From: Acidovorax sp. DW039
Lineage (GTDB): Bacteria > Pseudomonadota > Gammaproteobacteria > Burkholderiales > Burkholderiaceae_C
NCBI RefSeq assembly: GCF_037101375.1
Contig: NZ_AP029019.1
Span: 3,143,001 to 3,207,000 of the forward strand
Direction of reading: 5' to 3'
Length of the DNA stretch: 64,000 nt
Part shown: piece by piece, positions 37,126 to 47,280 of the stretch
How positions within the stretch are numbered: position 1 is the first letter of the stretch
Layout of the letters: each line of letters begins with the position of its first letter
Translations under genes and position numbers: made by a program
The notes under the pieces: model-generated
The model's input: only the letters and a program-made list of their open reading frames with translations
What the model was told of the DNA's origin: nothing
Databases searched by the model: none

Positions 37126-39838
37126 AGAAGACGGACAGGCTGTGCCTGTAGCCATTCGCCGCGAAGACTACGCCGCCCCCGCCTACTGGATCGACAGCGT
37201 TGAACTGACGTTCGACCTGGACCCCGCCAAGACCCGCGTGCTCAACCGCATGGTTCTGCGCCGCAACGCCGATGTGCCCGCCCAGCCCCTGCGCCTGGAC
37301 GGCGAAGACCTGAACCTGGCACGCGTGCTGGTCAACGGCCAAGGCACCTCGTTCAAGATGGACGGCGGCCAGCTGGTGCTGGAGAACCTGCCCGAGGGCA
37401 CCGAGCCTTGCGCCATCGAAATCTTCACCACCTGCGCACCGGCCAAGAACACCAAGCTCATGGGCCTGTATGTGAGCAACGACTCGTTCTTCACCCAGTG
37501 CGAGGCCGAGGGCTTCCGCCGCATCACCTACTTCCTGGACCGTCCGGACGTGATGGCCAGCTACACCGTGACGCTGCGGGCCGACAAGACGCAGTACCCT
37601 GTGCTGCTCAGCAACGGCAATCTGGTGGACAGCGGCGATCTGGAAGACGGCCGCCACTTTGCCAAGTGGGTGGACCCGCACAAGAAGCCCTGCTACCTGT
37701 TCGCCCTGGTGGCGGGCAAGCTGGTGGCGCGCGAGCAAAAGATCCGCACCCGCGCGGGCACCGACCACCTGCTGCAGGTGTATGTGCGCCCCGGCGACCT
37801 GGGCAAGACCGAGCACGCCATGAATTCGCTGATGGCCAGCATCGCCTGGGACGAGGCCCGCTTTGGCCTGCCACTGGACCTGGAGCGCTTCATGATCGTC
37901 GCCACCAGCGACTTCAACATGGGTGCCATGGAAAACAAGGGCCTGAACATCTTCAACACGAAGTACGTTCTGGCCAGCGAGGCCACCGCCACCGACACCG
38001 ACTTTGCCAACATCGAAAGCGTGGTGGGCCACGAGTACTTCCACAACTGGACGGGCAACCGCGTGACCTGCCGCGACTGGTTCCAGCTGAGCCTGAAGGA
38101 AGGCCTCACCGTCTTCCGCGACCAGGAATTCAGCATGGACCTGGCGGGCAGCCCGTCGGCCCGCGCCGTCAAGCGCATTGAAGACGTGCGCGTGCTGCGC
38201 ACCGCCCAGTTCCCCGAAGATGCAGGCCCCATGGCCCACCCCGTACGGCCCGACAGCTACGTCGAAATCAACAACTTCTACACCGTCACCATTTACGAAA
38301 AAGGCTCCGAGGTCGTGCGCATGCAGCACAACCTGGTGGGCCGCGACGGTTTTGCCAAGGGCATGAAGCTGTACTTTGAGCGCCACGACGGCCAGGCCGT
38401 GACCTGCGACGACTTTGTGCAGGCCATTGCCGACGCCAACCCCGCCAGCCCGCTGGCGCAGCACCTGCCTCAGTTCAAGCGCTGGTACAGCCAGGCTGGC
38501 ACCCCCCGCGTGCGCGCCACGGGCGTGTACGACGCCGCCACGCGCTGCTACGCCCTCACACTGTCGCAAAGCTGCCCCGCCACACCCGGCCAGCCCACCA
38601 AAGAACCTTTCGTGATTCCGGTGGAATTGGGTCTGCTCAGCGCCTCCGGCACTCCACTGCCCCTGCAACAGGCAGGCGAGGCCGCCAGTGGCGCAACGTC
38701 TCAGGTGCTGGTACTGACCGAGGCCTCACAAACCTTCACCTTCACCAACCTGGACGCCGCCCCTGTGCCCTCGCTGCTGCGCAACTTCAGCGCGCCGGTG
38801 GTGCTGGACATCGACTACACCGATGCCGAACTGCTGACGCTGCTGGCGCACGACACCGACGCCTTCAACCGCTGGGAAGCAGGCCAGCGCCTGGCCTTGC
38901 GTATTGCTATCAATAGCATAGCTTCCAGCGCTGATCCAGAAAGCGCTACAGCCACTTCTGAGCCTAAGATTCTAGGCACTGCATTTGTCGAAGCCATGCG
39001 CGCTGTGCTGCGCAACCCGGCGCTGGATGCCGCCTTCAAGGAACTGGTGCTCACCCTGCCATCCGAAACCTACATCGCCGAGCAACTGGATGTGGTGGAC
39101 CCCCAGCGCATTCACGCCGTGCGCGAAGCCATGCGCACCGAACTGGCCTTGGCACTGCGAGCCGACTGGGAATGGGCTTGGGAGCAGCACCAGAACACCG
39201 GCGGCTACCAGCCAGACAGCGCTTCTGCTGGCCGCCGTGCACTGAGCGGCCTGGCCCTGCACATGCTGTGCATTGCAGCCCAGGTGACTGGCGACACGGT
39301 CTGGCCCGGCAAGGCCTACCAGCGCTTCAAGGATGCGGGCAACATGACTGACCGCTTCAACGCCCTCACGGCCCTGGTCGCCACCGGCCACGAGTTGGCC
39401 GCCCCTGCCCTGGCCCGCTTCCACGCACTGTTCAAGGACGAACCTCTCGTCATCGACAAGTGGTTTGCCCTGCAGGCAGGTGCCCCCGACCGCGGCGGCA
39501 ACATCCTGCCCGCCGTGCGCCAGCTGATGCAGCACCCGGACTTCAGCCTCAAGAACCCCAACCGCGCGCGCAGCGTCATCTTCAGCTACTGCAACGCCAA
39601 CCCCGGCGCATTCCACCGCCAGGATGCGGGTGGCTACGTGTTCTGGAGCGAGCGCGTCATCGAACTGGACGCCATCAACCCGCAAGTGGCCGCCCGCCTG
39701 GCCCGCGCACTGGACCGCTGGAAGAAGCTGGCAGACCCCTGGCGCACGGCCGCCCGCGAAGCCATCGCCCGCGTCGCCGCCCGCGAAGGCCTGAGCAACG
39801 ACGTGCGCGAAGTTGTCAACCGCGCGTTGGCTGAATAA
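37109..39838 (+). CDS. pepN: Aminopeptidase N (M1 family)
   Basis: 909 residues, slightly longer than the roughly 870 of E. coli PepN. The exopeptidase motif GAMENKG is followed by zinc motif [17 protein letters not shown] with the downstream Glu in [13 protein letters not shown]. It removes N-terminal residues from peptides in the cytoplasm. Start overlaps the HAD gene. Residues 600-623 ([20 protein letters not shown] and on) are encoded by an in-frame copy of the dispersed palindromic repeat, in a linker that is variable between PepN proteins. Confidence 0.96.
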   Translation: MLQLSKEDGQAVPVAIRREDYAAPAYWIDSVELTFDLDPAKTRVLNRMVLRRNADVPAQPLRLDGEDLNLARVLVNGQGTSFKMDGGQLVLENLPEGTEPCAIEIFTTCAPAKNTKLMGLYVSNDSFFTQCEAEGFRRITYFLDRPDVMASYTVTLRADKTQYPVLLSNGNLVDSGDLEDGRHFAKWVDPHKKPCYLFALVAGKLVAREQKIRTRAGTDHLLQVYVRPGDLGKTEHAMNSLMASIAWDEARFGLPLDLERFMIVATSDFNMGAMENKGLNIFNTKYVLASEATATDTDFANIESVVGHEYFHNWTGNRVTCRDWFQLSLKEGLTVFRDQEFSMDLAGSPSARAVKRIEDVRVLRTAQFPEDAGPMAHPVRPDSYVEINNFYTVTIYEKGSEVVRMQHNLVGRDGFAKGMKLYFERHDGQAVTCDDFVQAIADANPASPLAQHLPQFKRWYSQAGTPRVRATGVYDAATRCYALTLSQSCPATPGQPTKEPFVIPVELGLLSASGTPLPLQQAGEAASGATSQVLVLTEASQTFTFTNLDAAPVPSLLRNFSAPVVLDIDYTDAELLTLLAHDTDAFNRWEAGQRLALRIAINSIASSADPESATATSEPKILGTAFVEAMRAVLRNPALDAAFKELVLTLPSETYIAEQLDVVDPQRIHAVREAMRTELALALRADWEWAWEQHQNTGGYQPDSASAGRRALSGLALHMLCIAAQVTGDTVWPGKAYQRFKDAGNMTDRFNALTALVATGHELAAPALARFHALFKDEPLVIDKWFALQAGAPDRGGNILPAVRQLMQHPDFSLKNPNRARSVIFSYCNANPGAFHRQDAGGYVFWSERVIELDAINPQVAARLARALDRWKKLADPWRTAAREAIARVAAREGLSNDVREVVNRALAE
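38906..38973 (+). repeat. Dispersed palindromic repeat inside pepN, copy D
   Basis: Reads GCTATCAATAGCATAGCTTC, then CAGCGCTGATCCAGAAAGCG and CTACAGCCACTTCTGAGCC. It has the family core and second stem, and lies exactly in the pepN reading frame without stops. Confidence 0.75.
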
Positions 39839-39855
39839 ACAAGGAGATCCCCACC

Positions 39856-40863
39856 ATGGCAAAACCCATCAGCCTCACCCGCTACCTCGTCGAACAACAG
39901 CGTGTGGACGGCCACATTCCATCGCAGCTGCGCCTGCTGCTGGAGGTGGTCGCACGCGCATGCAAAGGCATCAGCCAGGCCGTCAACAAGGGCGCGCTGG
40001 GTGGTGTGCTCGGCAGCGCCGAGAGCGAAAACGTGCAGGGCGAAGTCCAGAAGAAACTGGACATCATCGCCAACGAAGTTCTCATCGAAGCCAACGAATG
40101 GGGCGGCCACCTGGCGGCCATGGCGTCCGAAGAGATGGACGGCATCTACCTGGTGCCCAACCGCTACCCCCAGGGCGAATACCTGCTGCTGTTCGATCCT
40201 CTGGACGGCTCCAGCAACATCGACGTGAACGTCAGCATCGGCACCATCTTCAGCGTGCTGAAGAAGCCCGACGGTGACCGCGGCGTGGAAGAAGGCGACT
40301 TCCTCCAGCCCGGCAACCAGCAAGTTGCTGCGGGCTACTGCATCTACGGCCCCCAGACCACCCTGGTGCTCACCGTGGGCGACGGTGTGGCCATGTTCAC
40401 GCTCGACCGCGAGCAAGGCTCCTTCGTGCTGACGCAAGAGAATGTGCGCATCCCCGAGGACACCAAGGAGTTCGCGATCAACATGAGCAACATGCGCCAC
40501 TGGGACACCCCCGTGAAGCGCTACATCGACGAATGCCTGCAGGGCAAGGAAGGCCCCCGCGGCAAGGACTTCAACATGCGCTGGATCGCATCCATGGTGG
40601 CCGACGTGCACCGCATCCTGACGCGCGGCGGCATCTTCATGTACCCCTGGGACAGGCGCGAACCCCACAAGCCCGGCAAACTGCGCCTGATGTATGAAGC
40701 CAACCCCATGGGCTGGCTGGTGGAGCAAGCGGGCGGCGCAGCCACCAACGGCAAGCAACGCATCCTGGATATCCAGCCCCAGCAACTGCACGAACGCGTG
40801 AGCGTGATCCTCGGCTCCAAGAACGAAGTGGAGCGCGTCACCAGCTACCACTCGACGCTATAA
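39856..40863 (+). CDS. fbp: Fructose-1,6-bisphosphatase class I
   Basis: 335 residues. Metal- and substrate-binding motif [20 protein letters not shown], plus GGIFMYPWD and [19 protein letters not shown] near the C-terminus. It dephosphorylates fructose-1,6-bisphosphate in gluconeogenesis or the Calvin cycle. AAGGAG precedes the ATG. 17 bases after pepN, so probably co-transcribed. Its stop codon overlaps the -10 box of the downstream tRNA-Thr. Confidence 0.96.
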   Translation: MAKPISLTRYLVEQQRVDGHIPSQLRLLLEVVARACKGISQAVNKGALGGVLGSAESENVQGEVQKKLDIIANEVLIEANEWGGHLAAMASEEMDGIYLVPNRYPQGEYLLLFDPLDGSSNIDVNVSIGTIFSVLKKPDGDRGVEEGDFLQPGNQQVAAGYCIYGPQTTLVLTVGDGVAMFTLDREQGSFVLTQENVRIPEDTKEFAINMSNMRHWDTPVKRYIDECLQGKEGPRGKDFNMRWIASMVADVHRILTRGGIFMYPWDRREPHKPGKLRLMYEANPMGWLVEQAGGAATNGKQRILDIQPQQLHERVSVILGSKNEVERVTSYHSTL

Positions 40864-40864
40864 T
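40859..40864 (+). promoter_or_regulatory. -10 element of tRNA-Thr overlapping the fbp stop
   Basis: TATAAT contains the fbp TAA stop (40861-40863) and lies 11 bases before the tRNA. A good -35 is not obvious; it would fall inside fbp near 40836-40841. Confidence 0.5.
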
Positions 40865-40875
40865 TTAAGGCTATC

Positions 40876-40951
40876 GCCGGTGTAGCTCAGTCGGTAGAGC
40901 AGCTCATTCGTAATGAGAAGGTCGGGTGTTCGATTCATCTCTCCGGCACCA
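40876..40951 (+). tRNA. tRNA-Thr (CGT)
   Basis: 76 bases with encoded CCA. It starts GCCGGTGTAGCTCAGTCGG; the anticodon stem CTCAT/ATGAG holds loop TCGTA, giving CGT. The acceptor stem has a T-T mismatch at the sixth pair, and the T-stem uses G-U pairs. Confidence 0.95.
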
Positions 40952-40955
40952 AATG

Positions 40956-40989
40956 AAAAGCCCTGATTCGTAAGAGTCAGGGCTTTTTT
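40956..40989 (+). terminator. tRNA-Thr terminator
   Basis: AAAAGCCCTGA pairs with TCAGGGCTTTT around a 10-base loop, then more T. Confidence 0.9.
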
Positions 40990-41183
40990 GTTGCCTTGGT
41001 GATACCAGCGCAGTACGTGATCGCAGAGTCTCTGCACCAACAGCTCATCGCGGCGCGCAAACTCTGGTTGCGAATTTGGAAGGATTGTGGAAACTTGCCA
41101 CTTTCAACAACAGGCGAAGCAAGTCGCGTTTGTCATGAGAGCAGCCAGAGCCGCTCATGCCGCCCCAGAGAGAGGTACAAGGA

Positions 41184-41372
41184 ATGCAACCCAAGAAACC
41201 CATTGATCGCAGAACAGGCAATGACCGCAGGCAGGTGAATGGAGAATCTCCGGTGCCTCAAGAGCGGCGCGTCACCATTGAGCCACGCCAGCCTGAGGTG
41301 GTAGAAATCCAGGTAACGCCTGAGGAGTTCGCAGCCCTGGGCTTCCAAACGCAGGCGACCTCAAAGTCCTGA
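41184..41372 (+). CDS. Small hypothetical protein, DRR-repeat N-terminus
   Basis: 62 residues from ATG 41184, with AAGGA immediately upstream. It is highly charged: PIDRRTGNDRRQVNGE, then a region QPEVVEIQVTPEEFAALGFQ. The RRxGxDRR motif is found in several small uncharacterised bacterial proteins. No signal or membrane segment. Starting at 41157 would give 71 residues. I cannot name a function; coding status is supported only by the start context and the absence of an overlapping gene. Confidence 0.5.
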   Translation: MQPKKPIDRRTGNDRRQVNGESPVPQERRVTIEPRQPEVVEIQVTPEEFAALGFQTQATSKS

Positions 41373-41419
41373 ACCAGCCTTGCCTAGGGGCCCCGCTCTG
41401 GATCAAGGCGGCTTAGCCT

Positions 41420-41725
41420 CTAGTTCTGACTTTCTCCGAGATGCAGGACACGGTGCGCCACCATGTCGATGGCCGGTTTGGTATTGCCCTGCTTGTCCGT
41501 CCACACCTTGGGTGTTATCGCGCCGGAAACGGATATGGCGTCGCCCTCCCGCACGAGGAACAAGCTGTCGCATACAGCGGGATCAAAGGCAATCAAATTG
41601 ACCAGAATGCCCTCGGAGTCCGTGCCGGTGACACGAATTTTGGCCACGCAGTAAGGGCGGCCTGCCTTGTCTACACGATGCTCGGCAGAACTCCAGATTC
41701 TGCCGGCTACCAAACCTTCAATCAT
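41420..41725 (-). CDS. Single-stranded DNA-binding (OB-fold) protein
   Basis: 101 residues from ATG 41725 (MIEGLVAGRIWSSAEHRVDK). OB-fold with SSB/PriB-like pattern: PYCVAKIRVTG, ILVNLIAFDPAVCDSLF and SVSGAITPKVWTDKQGN. No acidic SSB tip (DDDIPF) is present, so it is not the main replicative SSB. The start must lie below 41761, since a tRNA-Pro terminator occupies 41761-41791, which excludes the longer 125-residue reading. Confidence 0.7.
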   Translation of the reverse strand: MIEGLVAGRIWSSAEHRVDKAGRPYCVAKIRVTGTDSEGILVNLIAFDPAVCDSLFLVREGDAISVSGAITPKVWTDKQGNTKPAIDMVAHRVLHLGESQN

Positions 41726-41760
41726 TCTCTCCAAAGCCTTTGGCGTGATGCGTTTAAAGC

Positions 41761-41791
41761 AAAAAAGCCCGGCTCTTTTGGAACCGGGCTT
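41761..41791 (-). terminator. tRNA-Pro terminator
   Basis: On the minus strand AAGCCCGG pairs with CCGGGCTT around an 11-base loop and is followed by TTTTTT. Confidence 0.85.
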
Positions 41792-41801
41792 ATGCAATAA
41801 A

Positions 41802-41878
41802 TGGTCGGCGTGGCGGGATTCGAACTCGCGACCCCTTGCACCCCATGCAAGTGCGCTACCAGGCTGCGCTACACGCCG
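41802..41878 (-). tRNA. tRNA-Pro (GGG)
   Basis: 77 bases with encoded CCA. Acceptor CGGCGTG/CACGCCG. Anticodon stem CTTGC/GCAAG with loop ATGGGGT gives GGG. A TATAAT box lies just upstream on the same strand, so it has its own promoter. Confidence 0.96.
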
Positions 41879-41913
41879 ACAAGACTTAAATTATATACAG
41901 AAAATGAGTACTT

Positions 41914-42336
41914 TCAGGAAAGTAGGGCACGAATTTCAAATAATTCCTTGCGCATCGCACTCCAGTCGGGTGCAGAGCCACTCGGCTCCATAGCTTGGAA
42001 CTCAATATGGGTTGACTCCAACAGCACGGTAGAGGCCTCAGGCTGAGCCCCGGCGGCACCACTGCCCTCGCGCTCCAGTTGAGCCAGCTCCTGAAGACGA
42101 TTGCGTGCACCGCTGATCGTGAAGCCCTGGTCGTAGAGCAGATCTCTGATGCGACGAATCATGAGCACTTCATGGTGCTGGTAGTAACGCCGGTTCCCTC
42201 TGCGCTTCATGGGGCGCAATTGGGTGAATTCCTGCTCCCAGTAGCGCAGCACGTGCGGCTTGACGCCGCACAGCTCCGCCACCTCACCAATGGTGAAGTA
42301 ACGTTTGGCGGGGATGGTGGGGAGCGTGGTGCTCAT
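41914..42336 (-). CDS. MerR-family transcriptional regulator
   Basis: 140 residues. N-terminal MerR helix-turn-helix (RYFTIGEVAELCGVKPHVLRY, then RRGNRRYYQHHEVLMIRRIR) and a coiled-coil-like stretch. The C-terminal effector region is short and lacks the Cys pairs of metal-sensing MerR proteins. It follows ihfA in the pheST-ihfA-merR order conserved in betaproteobacteria. Target and effector unknown. Confidence 0.87.
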   Translation of the reverse strand: MSTTLPTIPAKRYFTIGEVAELCGVKPHVLRYWEQEFTQLRPMKRRGNRRYYQHHEVLMIRRIRDLLYDQGFTISGARNRLQELAQLEREGSGAAGAQPEASTVLLESTHIEFQAMEPSGSAPDWSAMRKELFEIRALLS

Positions 42337-42437
42337 GAACAGATGACCGGTGGGCTCAACAGACCGTCAAGAGTACCCGAGACCTTGCGAGACCACCAGC
42401 ACCCTTGCCAGAAATTGCTTTCAAAACGGGAAAACGT

Positions 42438-42773
42438 TCACGCTGGCACGTCGCCCGCACTGCCCTGGATCTGCTCTTTGAGCTTGCTGCTGGCGTGAAA
42501 GGTCACCACACGCCGCGCCTCAATCGGAATCGCCTCGCCTGTGCGAGGGTTGCGACCGGGCCGGGGTGCCTTGGTCCGGATCTGGAAGTTACCAAATCCG
42601 GACAATTTGACATCTTTCCCGTCGATCAGGCTTTGCACGATCAGGTCAAAAAACGCATCCACCATGTCTTTGGACTCGCGCTTGTTGAGTCCAATGTGGT
42701 CGAACAGAAGATCTGCCAGCTGAGCTTTGGTCAGAGCATTCGTTTCAAGACTGTCTACCGCAAACTCAATCAT
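42438..42773 (-). CDS. ihfA: Integration host factor subunit alpha
   Basis: 111 residues from ATG 42773, preceded by GGAAGGG; an ATG at 42791 has no good site. HU/IHF fold: [20 protein letters not shown] at the N-terminus, [20 protein letters not shown] with the DNA-bending RPGRNP arm, and [13 protein letters not shown]. It bends DNA as a dimer with IhfB. Directly downstream of pheT (24 bases), as in most proteobacteria. Confidence 0.95.
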   Translation of the reverse strand: MIEFAVDSLETNALTKAQLADLLFDHIGLNKRESKDMVDAFFDLIVQSLIDGKDVKLSGFGNFQIRTKAPRPGRNPRTGEAIPIEARRVVTFHASSKLKEQIQGSAGDVPA

Positions 42774-42796
42774 CGGAGTCCCTTCCAACATGGCGT

Positions 42797-45244
42797 TCAG
42801 ACACGCAGACGGCCGCCCGTGCGGGCCACGACCTGAGCCACCACAGCCTGCACTGCCGCGTCAATTTCAGCCTCGGTCAGAGAGGCATCATCGCGCCCCA
42901 GCGTGAGGCGCACGGCCAGGCTCTTCTCGCCTGCAGCCACACCACCAGCCACCGCTTCTTCGCCAGCGCGCGCAACCTTAGGTCGGTAAACGTCGAACAG
43001 CACAGCGGAGCGCAAGGTAGAGGCAGGTACCGCAGATTCGACAGCCGACATGACCTCGCTGTGGGTCACGCGCTCTGCCACCACGATGGCCAGGTCACGC
43101 TCCACCGGTTGGTGCTTGGCAACAGGCTTGAATTTCGGGACAGCGCGCTGCAACACAGCATCGAGTTCCAGCTCAAACATGACGGGGGCCTGCGGCAGCT
43201 CCCACCCTTGCCGCCACTGGGGATGCAGTTCTCCCACATGCCCGATGACGCGGCCATTGACCAGCACACGGGCGCAACGACCTGGGTGCATGGCCGGGTG
43301 CGTGGACGGCTCAAAGGTGGCTCGCATGGGGGCCAGCAACGCCTCCACATCGCCCTTGACGTCATAAAAGTCAACGGGCTGCTCCTTGCGCCCCCACTGC
43401 AGCACATCTGCCGGGCCATAAGCCACGCCAGCGACCCGCATGGGCTGGTGGAACCCTTCCACGGTCGTATCGGTGTTGGTCACCGAAGCATCGCGCAGAA
43501 AAACACGGCCCAGTTCGAACACGCGCACACGCTGTGCCTTGCGGTCCAGATTGAACTTCAGCACCTGCAACAGCGATCCCAACAGGGTGGACCGCATGAC
43601 GCTCATCTGGCTGGCAATCGGGTTGAGCAGCTTGATGGGGTTGGTGTTACCCGCCAGCTGGTGCTCCCAGCGCTCTTCTACAAAGCTGAAGTTGATGGTT
43701 TCCTGGTATCCCAGGCCTGCCAGCGAGCGGCGCACGGCAAACGGGCTGCGCGTGGCCTCGGCAGGCAGCTTGGGAGTGATGGGTGCCAGCGGTGGCGTGG
43801 TGGGCAGGTTGTTGTACCCCACCATACGCGCCACTTCCTCAATCAGGTCTTCCTCGATGGCGATATCGAAGCGATAGCTGGGAGGGGTGACTGTGATGAC
43901 ACCGTCGGCCTCGGACACGGCCAGACCCAGGCGCTGCAGCGCATCCACACACTGGGCGGCCGTCACGGGCATGCCAATGACCTTGGCCGCACGGGACACC
44001 CGCAGCTTGACGGGCTGGGCAGCAGGCACATTCACCACATGGTCGTCCATGGGGCCGCAAGCCGTATCGGGCGTACCGCAGATATCGATGACCAACTGGG
44101 TAATGCGCTCGATATGCTCCACCGTGAGGCTGGGGTCCACGCCACGTTCGAACCGATGGCCCGCATCGGTCGAGAAGTTGTAGCGGCGCGAGCGGCCAGC
44201 CACGGCCTTGGGCCACCAGAAGGCGGCTTCGATGTAAATGTGCTTGGTATTGTCCGACACAGCTGTGGCGTCGCCGCCCATGATGCCGGCAAGCGATTCG
44301 ACCTGACTGTCGTCTGCAATCACGCCCACCTTGTCATCCACGGTGATGGTGTTGCCATTGAGCAGCTTGAGCTGTTCGCCCGGCTTGCCCCAGCGCACAT
44401 CCAGCCCCCCTTGAATCTTTTCCAGATCAAAGATGTGGGAAGGGCGACCCAACTCGAACATCACGTAGTTCGAAATGTCCACCAGCGGCGACACGCCACG
44501 CTGACCGCAACGGGCCAAGCGGTCCAGCATCCACTGGGGCGTGGCAGCACGGGTGTTGACGTTGCGGACGATGCGACCCGTGAAACGGCCACACAGGTCA
44601 GGCGAAGACACCTTGACGGGCAGCTTGTCACCCAAAGTCGCCTGTACCGCAGCGAACTCAGGCTGCTTGAGAGGCGCACCCGTCAATGCAGACAGCTCGC
44701 GGGCTATACCGTACACGCTCAGGCAGTGCGCCAGATTGGGCGTGAGTTTGAGCGTGAATAGCGTGTCGTCCAGGTTCAGGTGGCTGCGAATGTCCTGCCC
44801 CACGGGGGCCGCAGCGTCCAGCTCCAGCAGCCCGCCATGGTCTTCGGACAGCTTGAGTTCGCGCGCTGAGCACAGCATGCCCTGGCTTTCCACGCCACGA
44901 AGCTTGCCCACCTTGATGAGGAACGGCTTGCCATCATCGCCTGGGGGCAACTCCGCCCCCACCAAGGCGCAAGGCACTTTGATACCCACGCGGGCATTGG
45001 GTGCGCCGCACACGATGTTGAGCAAAGCCCCCTGCCCCACATCCACCTGGCAAACCCGCAGACGGTCAGCGTCAGGATGCTGCACTGCCTCCTTGATTTC
45101 ACCCACGACGATCTTGGTGAAAGGCGGTGCGACAGGGCGCAGCTCTTCCACTTCGAGACCCGCCATGGTCAACGTATCAGCCAGCTCTTGGGTGCTTAGC
45201 GGGGGGTTGCAGAACTCGCGCAACCAGGACTCAGGAAATTGCAT
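42797..45244 (-). CDS. pheT: Phenylalanine--tRNA ligase beta subunit
   Basis: 815 residues. Domains in order: B1/tRNA-binding OB domain (about 40-150, [20 protein letters not shown]), B3/B4 editing domain (about 210-400), B5 (about 405-475), catalytic-like B6/B7 (about 480-690) and a C-terminal anticodon-binding FDX-ACB domain (about 715-815, [16 protein letters not shown]). With PheS it forms the alpha2-beta2 enzyme. Separated from pheS by 132 bases that carry a repeat copy. Confidence 0.96.
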   Translation of the reverse strand: MQFPESWLREFCNPPLSTQELADTLTMAGLEVEELRPVAPPFTKIVVGEIKEAVQHPDADRLRVCQVDVGQGALLNIVCGAPNARVGIKVPCALVGAELPPGDDGKPFLIKVGKLRGVESQGMLCSARELKLSEDHGGLLELDAAAPVGQDIRSHLNLDDTLFTLKLTPNLAHCLSVYGIARELSALTGAPLKQPEFAAVQATLGDKLPVKVSSPDLCGRFTGRIVRNVNTRAATPQWMLDRLARCGQRGVSPLVDISNYVMFELGRPSHIFDLEKIQGGLDVRWGKPGEQLKLLNGNTITVDDKVGVIADDSQVESLAGIMGGDATAVSDNTKHIYIEAAFWWPKAVAGRSRRYNFSTDAGHRFERGVDPSLTVEHIERITQLVIDICGTPDTACGPMDDHVVNVPAAQPVKLRVSRAAKVIGMPVTAAQCVDALQRLGLAVSEADGVITVTPPSYRFDIAIEEDLIEEVARMVGYNNLPTTPPLAPITPKLPAEATRSPFAVRRSLAGLGYQETINFSFVEERWEHQLAGNTNPIKLLNPIASQMSVMRSTLLGSLLQVLKFNLDRKAQRVRVFELGRVFLRDASVTNTDTTVEGFHQPMRVAGVAYGPADVLQWGRKEQPVDFYDVKGDVEALLAPMRATFEPSTHPAMHPGRCARVLVNGRVIGHVGELHPQWRQGWELPQAPVMFELELDAVLQRAVPKFKPVAKHQPVERDLAIVVAERVTHSEVMSAVESAVPASTLRSAVLFDVYRPKVARAGEEAVAGGVAAGEKSLAVRLTLGRDDASLTEAEIDAAVQAVVAQVVARTGGRLRV

Positions 45245-45267
45245 GGTGAAAATTCTTTTGTGCGTTT

Positions 45268-45330
45268 GCTATGAAAAAGAGAGCTGCCTGCGCTTATTTG
45301 GCGTCTGCTAGCAGTGATTTCTTATCGATT
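45268..45330 (+). repeat. Dispersed palindromic repeat, copy E, between pheS and pheT
   Basis: Core GCTATGAAAAAGAGAGCTGC, then CTGCGCTTATTT; the second half is degraded. It would be present in the pheS-pheT intergenic mRNA. Confidence 0.5.
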
Positions 45331-45376
45331 TTTCGATCACTGCGCCCTTGGCTGGCAGCCCGACTTATCGAGGCTG

Positions 45377-46429
45377 TTACTGGAACTGCGACAGAAAACG
45401 GATGTCGCCATCAAAGAACAGGCGCAAGTCATTCACGCCATAACGCAGCATAGTGAGTCGGTCAGGGCCCATGCCAAACGCAAAGCCGATGTACTTTTCA
45501 GGATCTAGGCCCATATTGCGCACGACATTCGGGTGCACCTGGCCCGAGCCCGCCACTTCCAGCCAGCGGCCCGCCAAAGGCCCGGTCTGGAACTGGATAT
45601 CAATCTCCGCACTCGGTTCGGTAAACGGAAAGAAGCTGGGACGGAACCGAAGCACCAGATCATCGCTTTCGAAGAAGGTGCGGCAGAAGTCGGTGAACAC
45701 GACCTTCAGGTCCTTGAAGCTCACGTTTTCGCCAACCCACAGCCCTTCGCACTGATGGAACATGGGGGAATGCGTGGCATCGCTGTCTACCCGATAGGTG
45801 CGGCCTGGGGCAATCACGCGGATCTCGGGCATGGTCTTGCCTGCATCGAGCAGCGCCTTGTGCTTTTTGACGTGCTGCACAGCGTGCCGGATCTGCATGG
45901 GGCTGGTGTGCGTGCGCAGCAGGTTGGGGGCGGTGGCGGTGCCGCCCTCAACGTAAAACGTATCGTGCATGGAACGCGCGGGATGATCCTCAGGCGTGTT
46001 CAATGCAGTGAAGTTGAACCAGTCGGTTTCGATCTCAGGCCCTTGCGCCACATCGAAGCCCATGGATCCAAAAATGCCCTCAATGCGCTCCAGGGTGAGG
46101 GAGACCGGATGAAGACCGCCTTGCCCGCGCTGACGGCCGGGCAAACTCACATCCAGCGCTTCGGCCTTGAGCTGGGCTTGAAGCTCGGCATCTGCCAAGG
46201 CTTGGCGACGCGCAGTCAGCGCGGCCTCAATCGCCTGTTTGGCGATATTGATCGCTGCGCCGCGAGATTTCTTCTCCTCGACAGACAGCTGCGCCATGCC
46301 CTTCATCAGCTCGGTAATGCGCCCTGACTTGCCCAGAAACTGAGCCTTGGCGTTTTCCAGATCGGCAGGGGTGGCACTTTGCTCAAACAGTTGTTTGGCG
46401 CTTTCGACCAGAGAATCCAACTCGTTCAT
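45377..46429 (-). CDS. pheS: Phenylalanine--tRNA ligase alpha subunit
   Basis: 350 residues. N-terminal coiled-coil arm (about 1-85) and class II catalytic core with [14 protein letters not shown], an [11 protein letters not shown] motif (motif 2 region) and the late [13 protein letters not shown] (motif 3). It charges phenylalanine on tRNA-Phe together with PheT. A hairpin-rich 100-base gap upstream contains a candidate leader ORF. Confidence 0.96.
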   Translation of the reverse strand: MNELDSLVESAKQLFEQSATPADLENAKAQFLGKSGRITELMKGMAQLSVEEKKSRGAAINIAKQAIEAALTARRQALADAELQAQLKAEALDVSLPGRQRGQGGLHPVSLTLERIEGIFGSMGFDVAQGPEIETDWFNFTALNTPEDHPARSMHDTFYVEGGTATAPNLLRTHTSPMQIRHAVQHVKKHKALLDAGKTMPEIRVIAPGRTYRVDSDATHSPMFHQCEGLWVGENVSFKDLKVVFTDFCRTFFESDDLVLRFRPSFFPFTEPSAEIDIQFQTGPLAGRWLEVAGSGQVHPNVVRNMGLDPEKYIGFAFGMGPDRLTMLRYGVNDLRLFFDGDIRFLSQFQ

Positions 46430-46440
46430 ATCGACTCTTG

Positions 46441-46523
46441 AAAATAAACAAGGGCTAGTGCCTTTTCAAGCCCTAGCCCTTGCTGTTATTGCGCAAGAAG
46501 CTATCAAAACGATAGCTTCTCAT
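46441..46523 (-). promoter_or_regulatory. Candidate pheST leader/attenuator
   Basis: On the minus strand, 8 bases after the rplT stop, a short ORF (46473-46523) encodes MRSYRFDSFLRNNSKG, with two Phe and one Tyr. Stem GAAGCTATC/GATAGCTTC (46497-46519) is followed by a stem AAGGGCTAG/CTAGCCCTT (46450-46481) and a T-rich TGTTTATTTTC. The order leader-hairpin-terminator matches E. coli pheM control, but the U-tract is weak and the first stem derives from the dispersed repeat family (copy F). Confidence 0.4.
46500..46520 (+). repeat. Dispersed palindromic repeat, partial copy F
   Basis: GCTATCAAAACGATAGCTTC, the first stem only. Confidence 0.45.
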
Positions 46524-46530
46524 CGTGATC

Positions 46531-46890
46531 TCAAGCAGCCAGCTTGGCCTTGACTTGGTTCACGATGCTGCCGAAGGCAGCCTTGTCGTGCACTGCGAGA
46601 TCGGCCAGCATCTTGCGGTCGATTTCGATGGAAGCCTTCTTCAGGCCGTTGGCGAACTGGCTGTATGTCAGACCCAGTTCACGAGCAGCGGCGTTGATAC
46701 GGGCGATCCACAGCTGGCGGAACACGCGCTTCTTGGTGCGGCGGTCACGGTAGGCATATTGCCCAGCCTTCATTACCGCCTGTTTGGCGATACGGAAGAC
46801 ATTACCGCGGCGACCACGGAAACCCTTGGCAAGGGCGAGAACTTTCTTGTGACGGGCACGGGCCGTTACACCACGTTTGACGCGAGGCAT
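46531..46890 (-). CDS. rplT: 50S ribosomal protein L20
   Basis: 119 residues, standard length. Begins [20 protein letters not shown] and is strongly basic ([20 protein letters not shown]). It is needed for early 50S assembly and in other bacteria represses its own operon by binding the leader RNA. It follows rpmI by 26 bases. Confidence 0.98.
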   Translation of the reverse strand: MPRVKRGVTARARHKKVLALAKGFRGRRGNVFRIAKQAVMKAGQYAYRDRRTKKRVFRQLWIARINAAARELGLTYSQFANGLKKASIEIDRKMLADLAVHDKAAFGSIVNQVKAKLAA

Positions 46891-46916
46891 GTATGTACTC
46901 CTAGTTCGTCAGTTGA

Positions 46917-47120
46917 TTACAGGCCCGCGCTGGGCAGCATTTGTGCGATAGAGCCCATGTTGGTCTCATGCACATTCACCGCACCACGCAGATGGCGCTT
47001 GTTCTTGGTGGTCTTCTTGGTCAAGATGTGACGCTTGAAGGCCTGACCGCGCTTGACGGTACCACCTGGACGAACGCGGAAACGCTTTTTCGCGCTGCTC
47101 TTGGTCTTCATTTTGGGCAT
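46917..47120 (-). CDS. rpmI: 50S ribosomal protein L35
   Basis: 67 residues from ATG 47120 ([20 protein letters not shown]), with AAAGGAG 7 bases upstream. Typical [20 protein letters not shown] core. The 160-base gap to infC is unusually long and holds three stable hairpins. Confidence 0.97.
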   Translation of the reverse strand: MPKMKTKSSAKKRFRVRPGGTVKRGQAFKRHILTKKTTKNKRHLRGAVNVHETNMGSIAQMLPSAGL

Positions 47121-47198
47121 TTGAATGCTCCTTTTCGTTGTGCTCGTGAGGCGTTCGCAAACCGATTTGCAAACTTGTTGGCCCCGAGCCACTTTTTT

Positions 47199-47259
47199 CC
47201 CCGGAGGGTGAGTCCGGGGGCGACAGTGTAAACACTGTCTTTGCCGGCAAGCCGGCAAA
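47199..47259 (-). promoter_or_regulatory. Three consecutive hairpins between infC and rpmI
   Basis: CCCCGGA/TCCGGGG (47199-47219), GACAGTGT/ACACTGTC (47222-47239) and TTTGCCGG/CCGGCAAA (47240-47259). On the minus strand the first is followed by AAAAAA rather than T, so it is not a terminator. In other bacteria L20 binds structured RNA in this gap to repress rpmI-rplT; a similar leader is inferred here. Confidence 0.5.
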
Positions 47260-47280
47260 TCTTTCACAAAATACCTGCGA

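Noticed and set aside
37079..38668. 529-codon minus-strand frame opposite pepN
   Set aside because: Shadow frame with biased composition; pepN has its zinc motif.
40876..40951. tRNA-Thr considered as an integration (att) site
   Set aside because: No integrase, no direct repeat of the tRNA 3' end and no foreign gene block nearby.
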